DNA from: Schnuerera sp. xch1
Lineage (GTDB): Bacteria > Bacillota > Clostridia > Tissierellales > Tepidimicrobiaceae
Direction of reading: 5' to 3'
DNA: 64,000 bases
Assembly (NCBI RefSeq): GCF_019931165.1
Contig: NZ_JAIOUP010000002.1
Coordinates: 186,001-250,000, forward strand
The position numbers were made by a program, and so were the translations under genes. This document shows positions 36,522-44,502 of the stretch, piece by piece. Numbering within the stretch: the stretch's first letter is position 1; each line of letters starts with the position of its first letter. The notes below the pieces were generated by a model. That model saw only the letters and a program-made list of their open reading frames with translations. It searched no databases and was not told where the DNA came from.

Positions 36522-37634
36522 CTACTTTACTGTTATTTCACTTAGAAAATCCTCCATTATTTTAACAAATTCTTTTGGCTTTTCAAAATGAATATCATGA
36601 CCAGATTTTATTGTTATCATCTTGCTCCCTTCAACTAGATTCTGAACCCGTTCTGCATCCTCGTCACTATTAGCAGCGTAGAGCACTCCATCATCACCGT
36701 ACATAGTCTGTGCCTTTATATAAGTAGTAGGAACATCAATTTTTGACAATGTATCTTCTTGATTGAAACCTTCAAACCAATCACCTGTATAAAATGCCTC
36801 TGAAAATTGTAAATCAAATTCATCCAGATAAAGTGTTCCATGAAGCCACTTATATGGTACATACCATAACTTTAATGGTTCTCCTGGATGCCCTGCTCTA
36901 TATTTTCTTGCACTATTTGCAAGGAGTGTTCTTAAATCTCCAAATAGTCCCCACATATAGCTGTTCTCCAGAGAGTAAACTACATAGTCCTCTGATTCAG
37001 ATTGATTCAAAAAACTATGGGCGACCTTCATACTTTCATGCCACACAAATGTGTTCTGCATCTCCTCTGGTTCAACACTGAAAAATGGTGGATCCTCTAA
37101 AACAGTTCCCAACACAAGCTCTGGTGCATTCGCAGCAACCCAAGCTGCTAAAATCCCCCCTGAAGAATGGCCTGATACTACAGTTGCTTCACCAATAATA
37201 TTTTCAATAAACCATATGAAATCCTTACCCATTGCTACTCCTGAGTACTTTGTAATATCATGGCTAGATTTTCCATGCCCATGACAATCTATAGCATATA
37301 CATGATAATTTTTAGCAAGGTCAGGTAGAACCCTTGAATAATCCTCCCACTTCATCGATTGACCATGTATTAACAAAAGAGGAGGCCCGTTATCCGGTCC
37401 TTCTGCATAATTTAAAACTGTTCCATCATTCAACTTAACCCTCTTTTCTTCATAGCCTGCCTTATAGGTTCTTTTCAGTGGCCTTTTATCATAATTCATA
37501 TTGATATATGCATAAATACTAATAGCAATGATTGTAATCACAATAATTACACCTATAAATATAAAAACTTTCTTCATCATATTATATAATTTCACCTCTT
37601 CTTCTTGATCCGTGCTTTTATTATTACCTTCCAT
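36522..37634 (-). CDS. Membrane-anchored alpha/beta hydrolase
   Basis: 370 aa. One transmembrane helix (about residues 21-46) precedes an alpha/beta-hydrolase domain facing outward. Visible parts: oxyanion LLIHGQSMKWEDY (about 91-103), nucleophile elbow GHSSGGILAAW (about 155-165, Ser in G-x-S-x-G), an acid in the KAQTMYGDDGVLYAANSDED region, and the catalytic His in SGHDIHFEKP near residue 348. Substrate unknown; similar proteins are esterases, lactonases or haloperoxidase-like. It is the gene after the XRE-AbrB regulator, 36 bp downstream, and may be regulated by it. Confidence 0.8.
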   Translation of the reverse strand: MEGNNKSTDQEEEVKLYNMMKKVFIFIGVIIVITIIAISIYAYINMNYDKRPLKRTYKAGYEEKRVKLNDGTVLNYAEGPDNGPPLLLIHGQSMKWEDYSRVLPDLAKNYHVYAIDCHGHGKSSHDITKYSGVAMGKDFIWFIENIIGEATVVSGHSSGGILAAWVAANAPELVLGTVLEDPPFFSVEPEEMQNTFVWHESMKVAHSFLNQSESEDYVVYSLENSYMWGLFGDLRTLLANSARKYRAGHPGEPLKLWYVPYKWLHGTLYLDEFDLQFSEAFYTGDWFEGFNQEDTLSKIDVPTTYIKAQTMYGDDGVLYAANSDEDAERVQNLVEGSKMITIKSGHDIHFEKPKEFVKIMEDFLSEITVK

Positions 37635-37669
37635 TATTTCTTAACAAAAGTACTTTAAAATTTTCAATC

Positions 37670-38110
37670 CTATTCACTATCTTCATTCATTCCCTGGACC
37701 TTTATTATTTCTTGAGCAAAATTCAGAAAAACATCATTCTTAATAACTGCTAAACCTCCCTGTGCCTCATCCCCTAATACTATTAGACTATCTCCCGCTG
37801 AGATTTTGAATATATCCCTAGCCTTTTTGGGAATTACAATTTGTCCACGTTCTCCGACCTTCACTAATCCAAATATATGTTTTCCCTTGGGTTGAAGTCC
37901 AACACTATCACTTTCTTCATTGTAATTAACTAAATCATCTAATGTGACTCCATATAACTCTGATAGCGCTATGCAATTGTTTATGTCAGGTATTGTTTCT
38001 CCATTTTCCCACTTTGCAACAGCTTGTCTAGAAACCCCTATTTTATCAGCAATCTGCTCTTGAGTATATCTATGGGACTTTCGTAACTTTTTTAGATTCA
38101 TACTTATCAT
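37670..38110 (-). CDS. Fused XRE helix-turn-helix / AbrB-like regulator
   Basis: About 146 aa. Residues 1-60 are a Cro/CI-type helix-turn-helix (LRKSHRYTQEQIADKIGVSRQAVAKWENGETIPDI). A linker follows, then a SpoVT/AbrB swapped-hairpin domain (GLVKVGERGQIVIPKKARDIFKISAGDSLIVLGDEAQGGLAVIK, about 82-125). Proteins with both DNA-binding modules are found in Clostridia next to small hydrolase or transporter genes. The ATG at 38110 is 9 nt after GAGGGGAG and is preferred to a longer in-frame start that contains this site. A 13-bp inverted repeat at 38174-38186 is a possible operator. Probably controls itself and the hydrolase. Confidence 0.88.
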   Translation of the reverse strand: MISMNLKKLRKSHRYTQEQIADKIGVSRQAVAKWENGETIPDINNCIALSELYGVTLDDLVNYNEESDSVGLQPKGKHIFGLVKVGERGQIVIPKKARDIFKISAGDSLIVLGDEAQGGLAVIKNDVFLNFAQEIIKVQGMNEDSE

Positions 38111-38366
38111 ACTTTTACACTCCCCTCTCAATTATTATATCCAATTTATTCAGAATATCCACCAACTTAATATAACATTCAATGTTGTGTTTAGTTTACA
38201 TTTCACCTAGTCGATTCGTGAATTATTCCTATTATCTAGAAAATTTTACATCTTTCACACAATTTATATACAACTAAGCAACAACTGTCTGTTAGCATGA
38301 AAATGTTAGTGATAAATTCTATTATGTCCAAAGAGTTTTATGGACATGGGATAAAGGGGTGTATTT
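38111..38366. promoter_or_regulatory. Divergent region with operator-like repeats
   Basis: AACATT-C-AATGTT (38174-38186) is a perfect 13-bp inverted repeat near the XRE-AbrB gene. ATGTCCA (38324-38330) and TGGACAT (38341-38347) form another dyad ahead of the redox module. The first copy of the 11-bp direct repeat TATGTCCAAAG is at 38323-38333. Confidence 0.5.
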
Positions 38367-38516
38367 ATGATAAATAAAATGAAAATACAATTTGTGCAAT
38401 ACTCCGTACTCTTTCTGGCTGTAGCAGTTTTGGTGATTGGTATATTGAATCGAGAATATGAAGCAGTGTTTAATAAAGCTATAAACATATGTCTGGAGTG
38501 TATCGGTATTGGTTAA
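38367..38516 (+). CDS. CD1871A-family CXXC small membrane protein
   Basis: 49 aa: MINKMKIQFVQYS, one hydrophobic helix (VLFLAVAVLVIGIL, residues 14-27), then a short C-terminal tail with NICLECIGIG. CLEC is the CXXC motif that names the family. ATG follows AAGGGG with good spacing. It is the first gene of a plus-strand module with an Fe-S membrane protein and a TlpA-like lipoprotein, and its stop overlaps the next start. Similar three-gene sets occur in clostridia. A thiol relay across the membrane is an attractive but unproven role. Confidence 0.8.
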   Translation: MINKMKIQFVQYSVLFLAVAVLVIGILNREYEAVFNKAINICLECIGIG

Positions 38517-39393
38517 AAAATTCAAACGTACTATTATACAATGCTTGTCTTCCGTTTTAATGAATGCCAATATCACCGGGTTTTGGAAAGGTAAGATATA
38601 CACCGGAAGAAGTAAAAACCTCTGCCTACCAATTCTGAACTGTTATTCCTGTCCTGGAGCGCTCGGTGCTTGTCCTATCGGTTCACTCCAAGTATCGGCA
38701 GGATGTTCGACTTACGGTATATCCTTTTATGTAATTGGGTTTTTGGCTCTTATGGGAGTATTGTTTGGCAGGCTTCTATGTGGGTTTCTCTGTCCCTTTG
38801 GGTTTATACAGGATCTTTTGCATAAAGTTCCCTTTCCAAAACTGAAAATCCCACAAAAGCTTGACCGAATTATGCGGCTTGGCAAGTATCTGGTGCTAGC
38901 ATTCCTTGTATTGCTGTTGCCATTATTGGTGGCAGATTCCTATGGGTCAACGATCCCGTATTTTTGCAAGTACTTATGTTCCGTAGGTACTTTGGAAGGC
39001 GGTATTCCTCTCGTCAGCATGAACAAGCCTTTGCAGGCTACTATTGGCTGGTTATTCTCATGGAAGATATTTGTTTTAGGGATTGTTTTCCTTTCCTCCA
39101 TGATTATATATAGACCGTTCTGCAAGTACCTTTGTCCCTTGGGAGCTTTTTATGCACTGTTCAATCGTTTTAGTTTTTATCGATATTACATAGACTGGAA
39201 CAAATGCACTAATTGCGGGGTATGTAGCAAGATTTGTCCAATGAATGTAGTACCTGTGAAATCACCAAATCATGCAGAGTGCATACGTTGTGGTTTATGC
39301 AAGAATAAATGTACTCAAAATGCAATCCAAGTAGAAAAAATTACTGGAATACACTTTAAGGAGGAAAATCATGAAAAAAATATTCAAAAGTAA
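38509..39393 (+). CDS. NapH/MauN-like 4Fe-4S membrane protein
   Basis: About 294 aa with four to five membrane helices. An N-terminal cysteine group (LPILNCYSCPGALGACPIGSLQ, about residues 42-63) lies near the first loop, and CGFLCPFGFIQDLLHKVPFPKLK and CKYLCPLGAFY are the paired C-x3-CP motifs of NapH-type proteins. Two ferredoxin clusters end the protein: CTNCGVCSKICPMNV and CIRCGLCKNKCTQ. It should move electrons from the cytoplasm across or into the membrane. TTG start overlapping the CXXC gene; its end overlaps the lipoprotein start by 23 bp. Base composition looks richer in GC than the flanks, hinting at transfer. Confidence 0.87.
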   Translation: MVKKFKRTIIQCLSSVLMNANITGFWKGKIYTGRSKNLCLPILNCYSCPGALGACPIGSLQVSAGCSTYGISFYVIGFLALMGVLFGRLLCGFLCPFGFIQDLLHKVPFPKLKIPQKLDRIMRLGKYLVLAFLVLLLPLLVADSYGSTIPYFCKYLCSVGTLEGGIPLVSMNKPLQATIGWLFSWKIFVLGIVFLSSMIIYRPFCKYLCPLGAFYALFNRFSFYRYYIDWNKCTNCGVCSKICPMNVVPVKSPNHAECIRCGLCKNKCTQNAIQVEKITGIHFKEENHEKNIQK

Positions 39394-40417
39394 AATTCTT
39401 ACAACTTTGTTATACGTATTCATGCTCACCATGCTCTTAGCTGGTTGTACACAAGGTGAACATTCGAATGATGACCAGAGCTCATCGCACCAAGTAGATA
39501 ACTATGATTATACCGGTTATACAGATTATACGGACCATGGCTTGGGCATAACACTGAAACTGCCAAGCAAATATCTCGATAACGAAACTATTATACCAGG
39601 GAAATACGAAATCATGTTTGGTGATATTTCTCTGTTAGGTAAGGATATTCCCAAAGATGAAACTGATCCTTCCGACCATATGGATCTATTCTTCATGCCT
39701 CAAGAGGGCGAATACTGTCTATTCAGAGTTTTGGCATATCCCGCACAAAAATGGGATGAATGGATAAATTCTGGGGAAAAAGCAACGGACATCACAGGTA
39801 GTACGCTCTCTGAGGAAATATGTCGGAAAGACGGAACTGTATATATATATGATCAGCCTATAGTTGATACCTCCACCTTTGATTCCAATATGAAGGAATA
39901 TTATGACGAGTTCATACAAATGCTCCCAGCTATTAGGGCTAGCATTAAACCCAATACGGTAACGATGAGTGACCTTGGTTCGTTTTATACAAATGATCTC
40001 AATGGCGAAACAGTTGACAGCTCCATTTTTTCAGAGTATAAACTTACGATGGTCAATATATGGGCAACCTTCTGTAGGCCATGTATTAAGGAATTGCCCG
40101 ATTTGCAGAAAATGAGCAAAGCCATGCCGGAGGGCACGCAGCTGATTTCTATTGTAGGCGATGCGAATGATGACGAACACTTGAAACTAGCCCAAAATAT
40201 TGCCAAGGATACAGACGTTTCTTTTACAAGCATCGTACCTGATAATGCACTGAAGCAATACCTTGACAATAATATGGTTGCCTATCCAACCACATTATTT
40301 GTGGACTCGGAGGGAAAAATTGTAGGAGAACCTATCATTGGCGAACGGGATATGTCTGTATACGAAACGATACTGAATGACAGATTAGCTCAAGTAGATT
40401 CCCAATCCAATAGATAA
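39371..40417 (+). CDS. TlpA-like thioredoxin lipoprotein
   Basis: 348 aa. Signal peptide with lipobox MLLAGC (Cys at about 26), so it is anchored outside the membrane. The middle (about 45-195) has no family I know. The C-terminal thioredoxin domain (about 205-345) carries MVNIWATFCRPCIKELPDLQKM, active site CRPC, and AYPTTLFVDSEGKIVGE with the cis-proline. It should do thiol-disulfide or peroxide chemistry on exported proteins, probably reduced through the Fe-S membrane protein and CXXC protein encoded upstream. ATG behind GAGGAAAA, overlapping the preceding gene. Confidence 0.88.
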   Translation: MKKIFKSKILTTLLYVFMLTMLLAGCTQGEHSNDDQSSSHQVDNYDYTGYTDYTDHGLGITLKLPSKYLDNETIIPGKYEIMFGDISLLGKDIPKDETDPSDHMDLFFMPQEGEYCLFRVLAYPAQKWDEWINSGEKATDITGSTLSEEICRKDGTVYIYDQPIVDTSTFDSNMKEYYDEFIQMLPAIRASIKPNTVTMSDLGSFYTNDLNGETVDSSIFSEYKLTMVNIWATFCRPCIKELPDLQKMSKAMPEGTQLISIVGDANDDEHLKLAQNIAKDTDVSFTSIVPDNALKQYLDNNMVAYPTTLFVDSEGKIVGEPIIGERDMSVYETILNDRLAQVDSQSNR

Positions 40418-40420
40418 CAC

Positions 40421-40666
40421 GCTATACGCTAGCATATACTGACATGAAAATATCCCCGTCAAACTTGCGTTTTTTTATTTGGCGGGGATTAAATCTTATA
40501 TGTCCAAAGTTAGACTCTTCCCAGCAGATCTCCTAACCAGCTTAACAATTCATTTGCGGTTGTTTCAATGGATATATCGCTTTTCTCCCTGATAAAATTA
40601 ATATTATTATAATATTTAATCCATAATATCTATAAAGAAATATTTCAAGCCTAACCCCTTTTTATT
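40421..40666. other. Gap with terminator and a possible coding remnant
   Basis: A hairpin ATCCCCG...CGGGGAT (40452-40489) ends the redox module. The second copy of TATGTCCAAAG is at 40499-40509. Next to it the minus strand reads REKSDISIETTANELLSWLGDLLGRV and a stop (about 40511-40588), which looks like the end of a lost protein. Confidence 0.45.
40452..40489 (+). terminator. Hairpin ending the redox module
   Basis: Stem ATCCCCGTCAAA / TTTGGCGGGGAT with a T-rich loop; only a weak T-run follows. It probably terminates the CXXC-FeS-TlpA transcript. Confidence 0.6.
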
Positions 40667-41320
40667 TTATTTGAAAAGATAAACATATAAACTAATATCT
40701 TCCTTTTTAATATTATAATCTTTAAAGGGTGTTTCTTTTAATAATGTCTCAAATTCCTCTTTGGTATATGCACCCTTTCTCAGAAAAGTCATAAATGAAA
40801 ATTTCACGAAATATTTATCAAATCCCTTCATTTCACTTATTTCATTATTAATATCTTCATTTGTTGTCTCACGGTTCATATCGATTATTAAAGATGTTCC
40901 TCCTTGTTTTAGTACTCTATGCATTTCACACAGTACCTTAACAGGCTCTTTAAAATTCTTAAATGCAGCACTACAAACAATAAAATCGAAAAAATTATCC
41001 TCGCAAGGTAAATTCGATGCATTACCTTCTTTAAAATCTACTGAAACATTTGCTTCTTTTGCATTATTTCTTGCGATTTTTACAAAATCGGGGCTTATCT
41101 CTACACCTGTTACATTAAAACCTTTCTTGGCCAATTCAATAGACAAATAACCTGGACCAGGCGCAACTTCCAATATATTAGCATCTGCACTAACATGTGA
41201 TGTAACTTCATTAGCATATCCTTGCATTTCAACAAGCCTACTTTTACGAGTATTTCTATCATACCATTTTGCAGCTAAGCCATAAATACCGATATCTTTG
41301 TTTTTCCTGATATTTTTCAT
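40667..41320 (-). CDS. Class I SAM-dependent methyltransferase (UbiE/Methyltransf_11 type)
   Basis: 217-aa soluble methyltransferase. Motif I ILEVAPGPGYLSIELAKKG (about residues 46-64), Glu in VTGVEISPDF, the acidic SNLPCEDNFFDFIVCSAAFKNFKEPVKVLCEMHRVLKQGGTSLIIDM (motifs II-III). It uses S-adenosylmethionine on an unknown small molecule or quinone-like substrate. It is divergent from a TetR gene, with two operator copies between them, so it is probably the main target of that repressor; a drug or metabolite detoxification role is possible. ATG start. Confidence 0.82.
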   Translation of the reverse strand: MKNIRKNKDIGIYGLAAKWYDRNTRKSRLVEMQGYANEVTSHVSADANILEVAPGPGYLSIELAKKGFNVTGVEISPDFVKIARNNAKEANVSVDFKEGNASNLPCEDNFFDFIVCSAAFKNFKEPVKVLCEMHRVLKQGGTSLIIDMNRETTNEDINNEISEMKGFDKYFVKFSFMTFLRKGAYTKEEFETLLKETPFKDYNIKKEDISLYVYLFK

Positions 41321-41421
41321 AATAACATTTCACCTTGCTCATTCTATTTACTATACTAATCGCTTAATCTCGCTTTTTGTTTTATTGAAAATCTTATAAT
41401 AATATAATATAATAAGGTTGC

Positions 41422-41471
41422 CTAACATCGTTAGATGATTACAATGTTAGTATAACACCTAACATCGTTAG
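41422..41471. promoter_or_regulatory. Two TetR-type operators between divergent genes
   Basis: CTAACATCGTTAG occurs twice (41422-41434 and 41459-41471), 37 bp apart. Each is an inverted repeat CTAAC-n3-GTTAG. A half-site ATGTTAG lies between. They are placed to control both the methyltransferase and the tetR gene. Confidence 0.8.
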
Positions 41472-41508
41472 ATGCAATATATTTTAAAAAAGTCTTTGAG
41501 GTGATTTT

Positions 41509-42084
41509 ATGTCTATAACAAAAGAAGCAATCATAAAAGCATCACTTGATATATTAAATCGTGGTAGAATAGAAAGTTTATCAATGCGCACCCTTGCAAA
41601 GGAATTAAATATAAAGGCAGCGTCCTTATATTGGCATATCAAAAGCAAACAGGATCTATACGATTTGATTGCAGAACATATTACTCAAAAAATATCTCTA
41701 CCCAAAACAATAGATGATCCGAAAGAAGCATTGACTATCCTTGCTCTAGAATTTAGGAGAGTTCTATTAGAAACCAGAGATGCAGTAGATATATTTGCAC
41801 AGTCTATTCCAAGAACACCAAATAGAATAAAAATCATTAAATTTGTTTTAGATGCACTAACCAAGTACGGGGTTTCTGATAAAAACTGCATAACTGCTGG
41901 AAATCTGATAAATAACTATATCCTATCATTTGTAGCTGATGAAATTCGTGCAAAGCATATTTCTCCAGAAGAAGCTAAAAATTTTGAGTTGTTTTGGGGC
42001 GAGCAATATGAAATGAATTTGGATTTTGAACAACAATTCCTATATGGATTAAGAGTATTATTTGCCGGGTTACTGGTTAAATAA
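41509..42084 (+). CDS. TetR/AcrR-family repressor
   Basis: 191 aa. N-terminal helix-turn-helix (ITKEAIIKASLDILNRGRIESLSMRTLAKELNIKAASLYWHIKSKQDLYDLIAEHI, residues 3-57) close to the tetracycline-repressor subgroup. The C-terminal ligand domain (60-191) is all-helical and resembles TetR_C_1 (ALTILALEFRRVLLETRDAVDIFA...). It should bind the two CTAACnnnGTTAG operators upstream and release the divergent methyltransferase gene when a small ligand arrives. ATG behind GAGGTG. Confidence 0.9.
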   Translation: MSITKEAIIKASLDILNRGRIESLSMRTLAKELNIKAASLYWHIKSKQDLYDLIAEHITQKISLPKTIDDPKEALTILALEFRRVLLETRDAVDIFAQSIPRTPNRIKIIKFVLDALTKYGVSDKNCITAGNLINNYILSFVADEIRAKHISPEEAKNFELFWGEQYEMNLDFEQQFLYGLRVLFAGLLVK

Positions 42085-42144
42085 AATTTAAAGTTATATC
42101 AAAATTGAAACTTTGATTGGAATAATTAATATATAATAGAATAA

Positions 42145-42258
42145 ATGGAAAATCGGAGAGTTCTTGCCTTTCACCATGCTTTATCAAATTTTGAAGAATC
42201 CGGCATGGAAGTAGCAGAGGTACTGACAAAGTCATATACTTTAATGAAACAGAAGTAG
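42145..42258 (+). pseudogene. Short coding-like remnant after tetR
   Basis: The plus strand reads MENRRVLAFHHALSNFEESGMEVAEVLTKSYTLMKQK and a stop, followed in a shifted frame by WKISIPKLSFFRKLPFK. The composition looks protein-like, but there is no ribosome-binding site and I recognise no family. Probably the tail of a deleted gene. Confidence 0.3.
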
Positions 42259-42364
42259 TGGAAATTAGCATTCCGAAGCTAAGTTTTTTCAGAAAGCTAC
42301 CATTTAAGTAAACAACACAGCATACGTGGTTTTTTAAACCTACGTATGCTATATAACTATACTT

Positions 42365-44020
42365 TTATTTTATTAACTCAATAACGTCATAAGATACATA
42401 CCACTTCTCTATATCAAGTTCATCGAATTCACCCGTATATACTATGACTCCGGGAAGTTGGATTTGTTTGCCGTCAACAAAAGCAATATCTTTATTAACC
42501 GGGAGTTTTATCTGAATATTACCTTTAGTTACTACAAGAATTGGGTTTTCAGGGTCTTTAGAATCCACTTTTAGGGTTGCACCCTTGGCGGTAAAAGCTT
42601 CATAAGCATTGACAAATAATCTTTCTGTTGTTTCCGCTAAGTCTATGTCTAATACCTCTTGCATGTATTTATTTATATCGGCATTGTCAATTACGCCGCA
42701 ATATCTATATCCTTTTGGGTGGTACATATAAAGTACCACATCATTTCCGGCATGCCCGTGACTGGTCCATCCGAGTAATGCCCGGCTACTGATAATAGGG
42801 CCGACAACTTCATCTACCGCATCAGCTTCTGCTGCCGCAATGGCGTGAATTTCATCTTCTGTAAGATCATCAATTCCAAAAAACTCTTTCATAACTTCTG
42901 TAATATTTGACCTGTCGCTATTTAGCTTCTTTTCTAGTCCTTCACCAGTAACTTTGGCTTTTTTTAGAGGTTCTATAAAAGCTGAAATATGTTGAATATC
43001 ATAATCCTCATCCAGGTTCCCTATGCTCATGCCTCCAGTGAAGTGATCAGCGGCAACCACTATCGCTGTATTCTCATCATTTAGAGCAAAGTCTAAAGCA
43101 ACTTTTACTGCATCATCGAAGGCTATTACATCGCTAATAACACCAACGGGATCGTTAGCATGAGCTGCCCAATCTATTTTACTCCCTTCTACCATAAGGA
43201 AAAAGCCGTCAGAATCCTTAGATAGTATTTCAAGAGCTTTTTGAGTCATTTCTGCCAAAGTCGGTTCATGTTCTGGTCTATCTAATTCATAAGCCATATC
43301 AACCGGTGCAAACATACCCCAAACTTTGTTGCCTTTGATTTTTGAAAGTTCATCTCTTGTGGTTATATACTCATAACCTCTCTGCTTTAAAGTAGAAAAA
43401 AGGTTTTCATTGTCCTTACGCTTTTTTAAATAATCATAACCTCCGCCGAACACTACATCTATACTATTGAATACTTGTTGTTCAATTAATAACTCATAAT
43501 CATCTCTATCTGGATAATGGGCGGAGAAACCAGCTGGTGTTGCATGAGGAATTTGACAAGTTGCTACAAGACCGGTGGCAAGTCCTTTTAGCTTGGCAGC
43601 TTCTAGTATATTAGCTACTGGGCGTCGTTCTTCTCCAGGTTCGATTGGATCAAGACCGGGCATATTAGCTACATCTGGAAGAGTACCAACAAATCCACTG
43701 TGTGACTTATGACCTGTGGCCATTACTGTAGCTGCCGGAGCAGAGTCTGTTATGGCTGAATCAGATGCGTGAGTTCTGACAAGGCCGCATGCTATTTCAT
43801 CCATAGTAAGGAGCTCTCCACCTTTATACCATCTCGCAAGTGTTGTGTGAGGAAGTCCCATTCCATCAGGCACCATCAAAATCATATTTTTAACTTGTTT
43901 TTGTTCTGCAGGTATTTCCGGAACACATAACTGTTGGGCTGAACCAATTCCGGTTATAGATAACAAAAGAACTAGGGCTAAAACCATTGCAACCAAACGT
44001 TTGTTAAAAAATTTCAACAT
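42365..44020 (-). CDS. Secreted alkaline phosphatase
   Basis: 551 aa. Signal peptide (residues 1-29) and the alkaline phosphatase fold: NMILMVPDGMG (metal Asp, about 45-55), the nucleophile Ser93 in TDSAPAATVMATGHKS (Asp92-Ser93-Ala94), VEGSKIDWAAHANDP with metal ligands near residue 270-285, VVAADHFTGG (Asp-His), and the late WTSHGHAGNDV histidine. It releases phosphate from organic esters outside the cell. The last 60 residues form a beta-rich tail that may be an extra domain. ATG behind AGGAGG. Single gene. No clear pho box was identified. Confidence 0.95.
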   Translation of the reverse strand: MLKFFNKRLVAMVLALVLLLSITGIGSAQQLCVPEIPAEQKQVKNMILMVPDGMGLPHTTLARWYKGGELLTMDEIACGLVRTHASDSAITDSAPAATVMATGHKSHSGFVGTLPDVANMPGLDPIEPGEERRPVANILEAAKLKGLATGLVATCQIPHATPAGFSAHYPDRDDYELLIEQQVFNSIDVVFGGGYDYLKKRKDNENLFSTLKQRGYEYITTRDELSKIKGNKVWGMFAPVDMAYELDRPEHEPTLAEMTQKALEILSKDSDGFFLMVEGSKIDWAAHANDPVGVISDVIAFDDAVKVALDFALNDENTAIVVAADHFTGGMSIGNLDEDYDIQHISAFIEPLKKAKVTGEGLEKKLNSDRSNITEVMKEFFGIDDLTEDEIHAIAAAEADAVDEVVGPIISSRALLGWTSHGHAGNDVVLYMYHPKGYRYCGVIDNADINKYMQEVLDIDLAETTERLFVNAYEAFTAKGATLKVDSKDPENPILVVTKGNIQIKLPVNKDIAFVDGKQIQLPGVIVYTGEFDELDIEKWYVSYDVIELIK

Positions 44021-44502
44021 AATTATTCAACCTCCTAAAAATTTTTTTAAAAAAAGATTGCCTTTAATTTTAAAGGTATGCTAATAATTGGTAATTTATT
44101 ATAAAATATAAATTCAGACTCATTTATTTAAAGAAAAAATAAAGGCCTTCTACATTGTAGATATTACTGTTATAAGTTTTGGAATAACTTGTTTTTTCAG
44201 GATACTCCATAGAACAGATAAAAGTTTTTAAAGGTTATTGCTTCTATAAGTGTTAGCTTCCCATTATACAGAACATCAGATGCAAAATTAGAGTTAATAA
44301 AAAGGTCAACGAATTTGTCGACCTTTTTATTCTTACACAATTACTGATACTCCATCGCGAATCACTGTAGTCTTTGCATCTTCCCTTTTTTCTTTTTGAC
44401 AATCACTAAAACCTCTTCAAGGTTTTTGCATGGGTCATATGCACATCTCTTATTAAGAATATGATAGATTACACTGATTAATGTATTAACCTTTTACTGT
44501 AC
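44021..44502. other. Gap between alkaline phosphatase and lactate permease genes
   Basis: About 480 bp. It includes a 13-bp dyad TCTACA-T-TGTAGA (44149-44161), the terminator at 44297-44330, and between 44335 and 44470 a minus-strand stretch that reads like decayed coding DNA (RCAYDPCKNLEEVLVIVKKK, then in another frame EDAKTTVIRDGVSVIV). No intact gene. Confidence 0.4.
44297..44330. terminator. Rho-independent terminator
   Basis: AAAAAGGTC / GACCTTTTT stem with a loop of about 14 nt, and T-rich tails on both strands. It probably ends the lactate operon on the minus strand. Confidence 0.85.
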
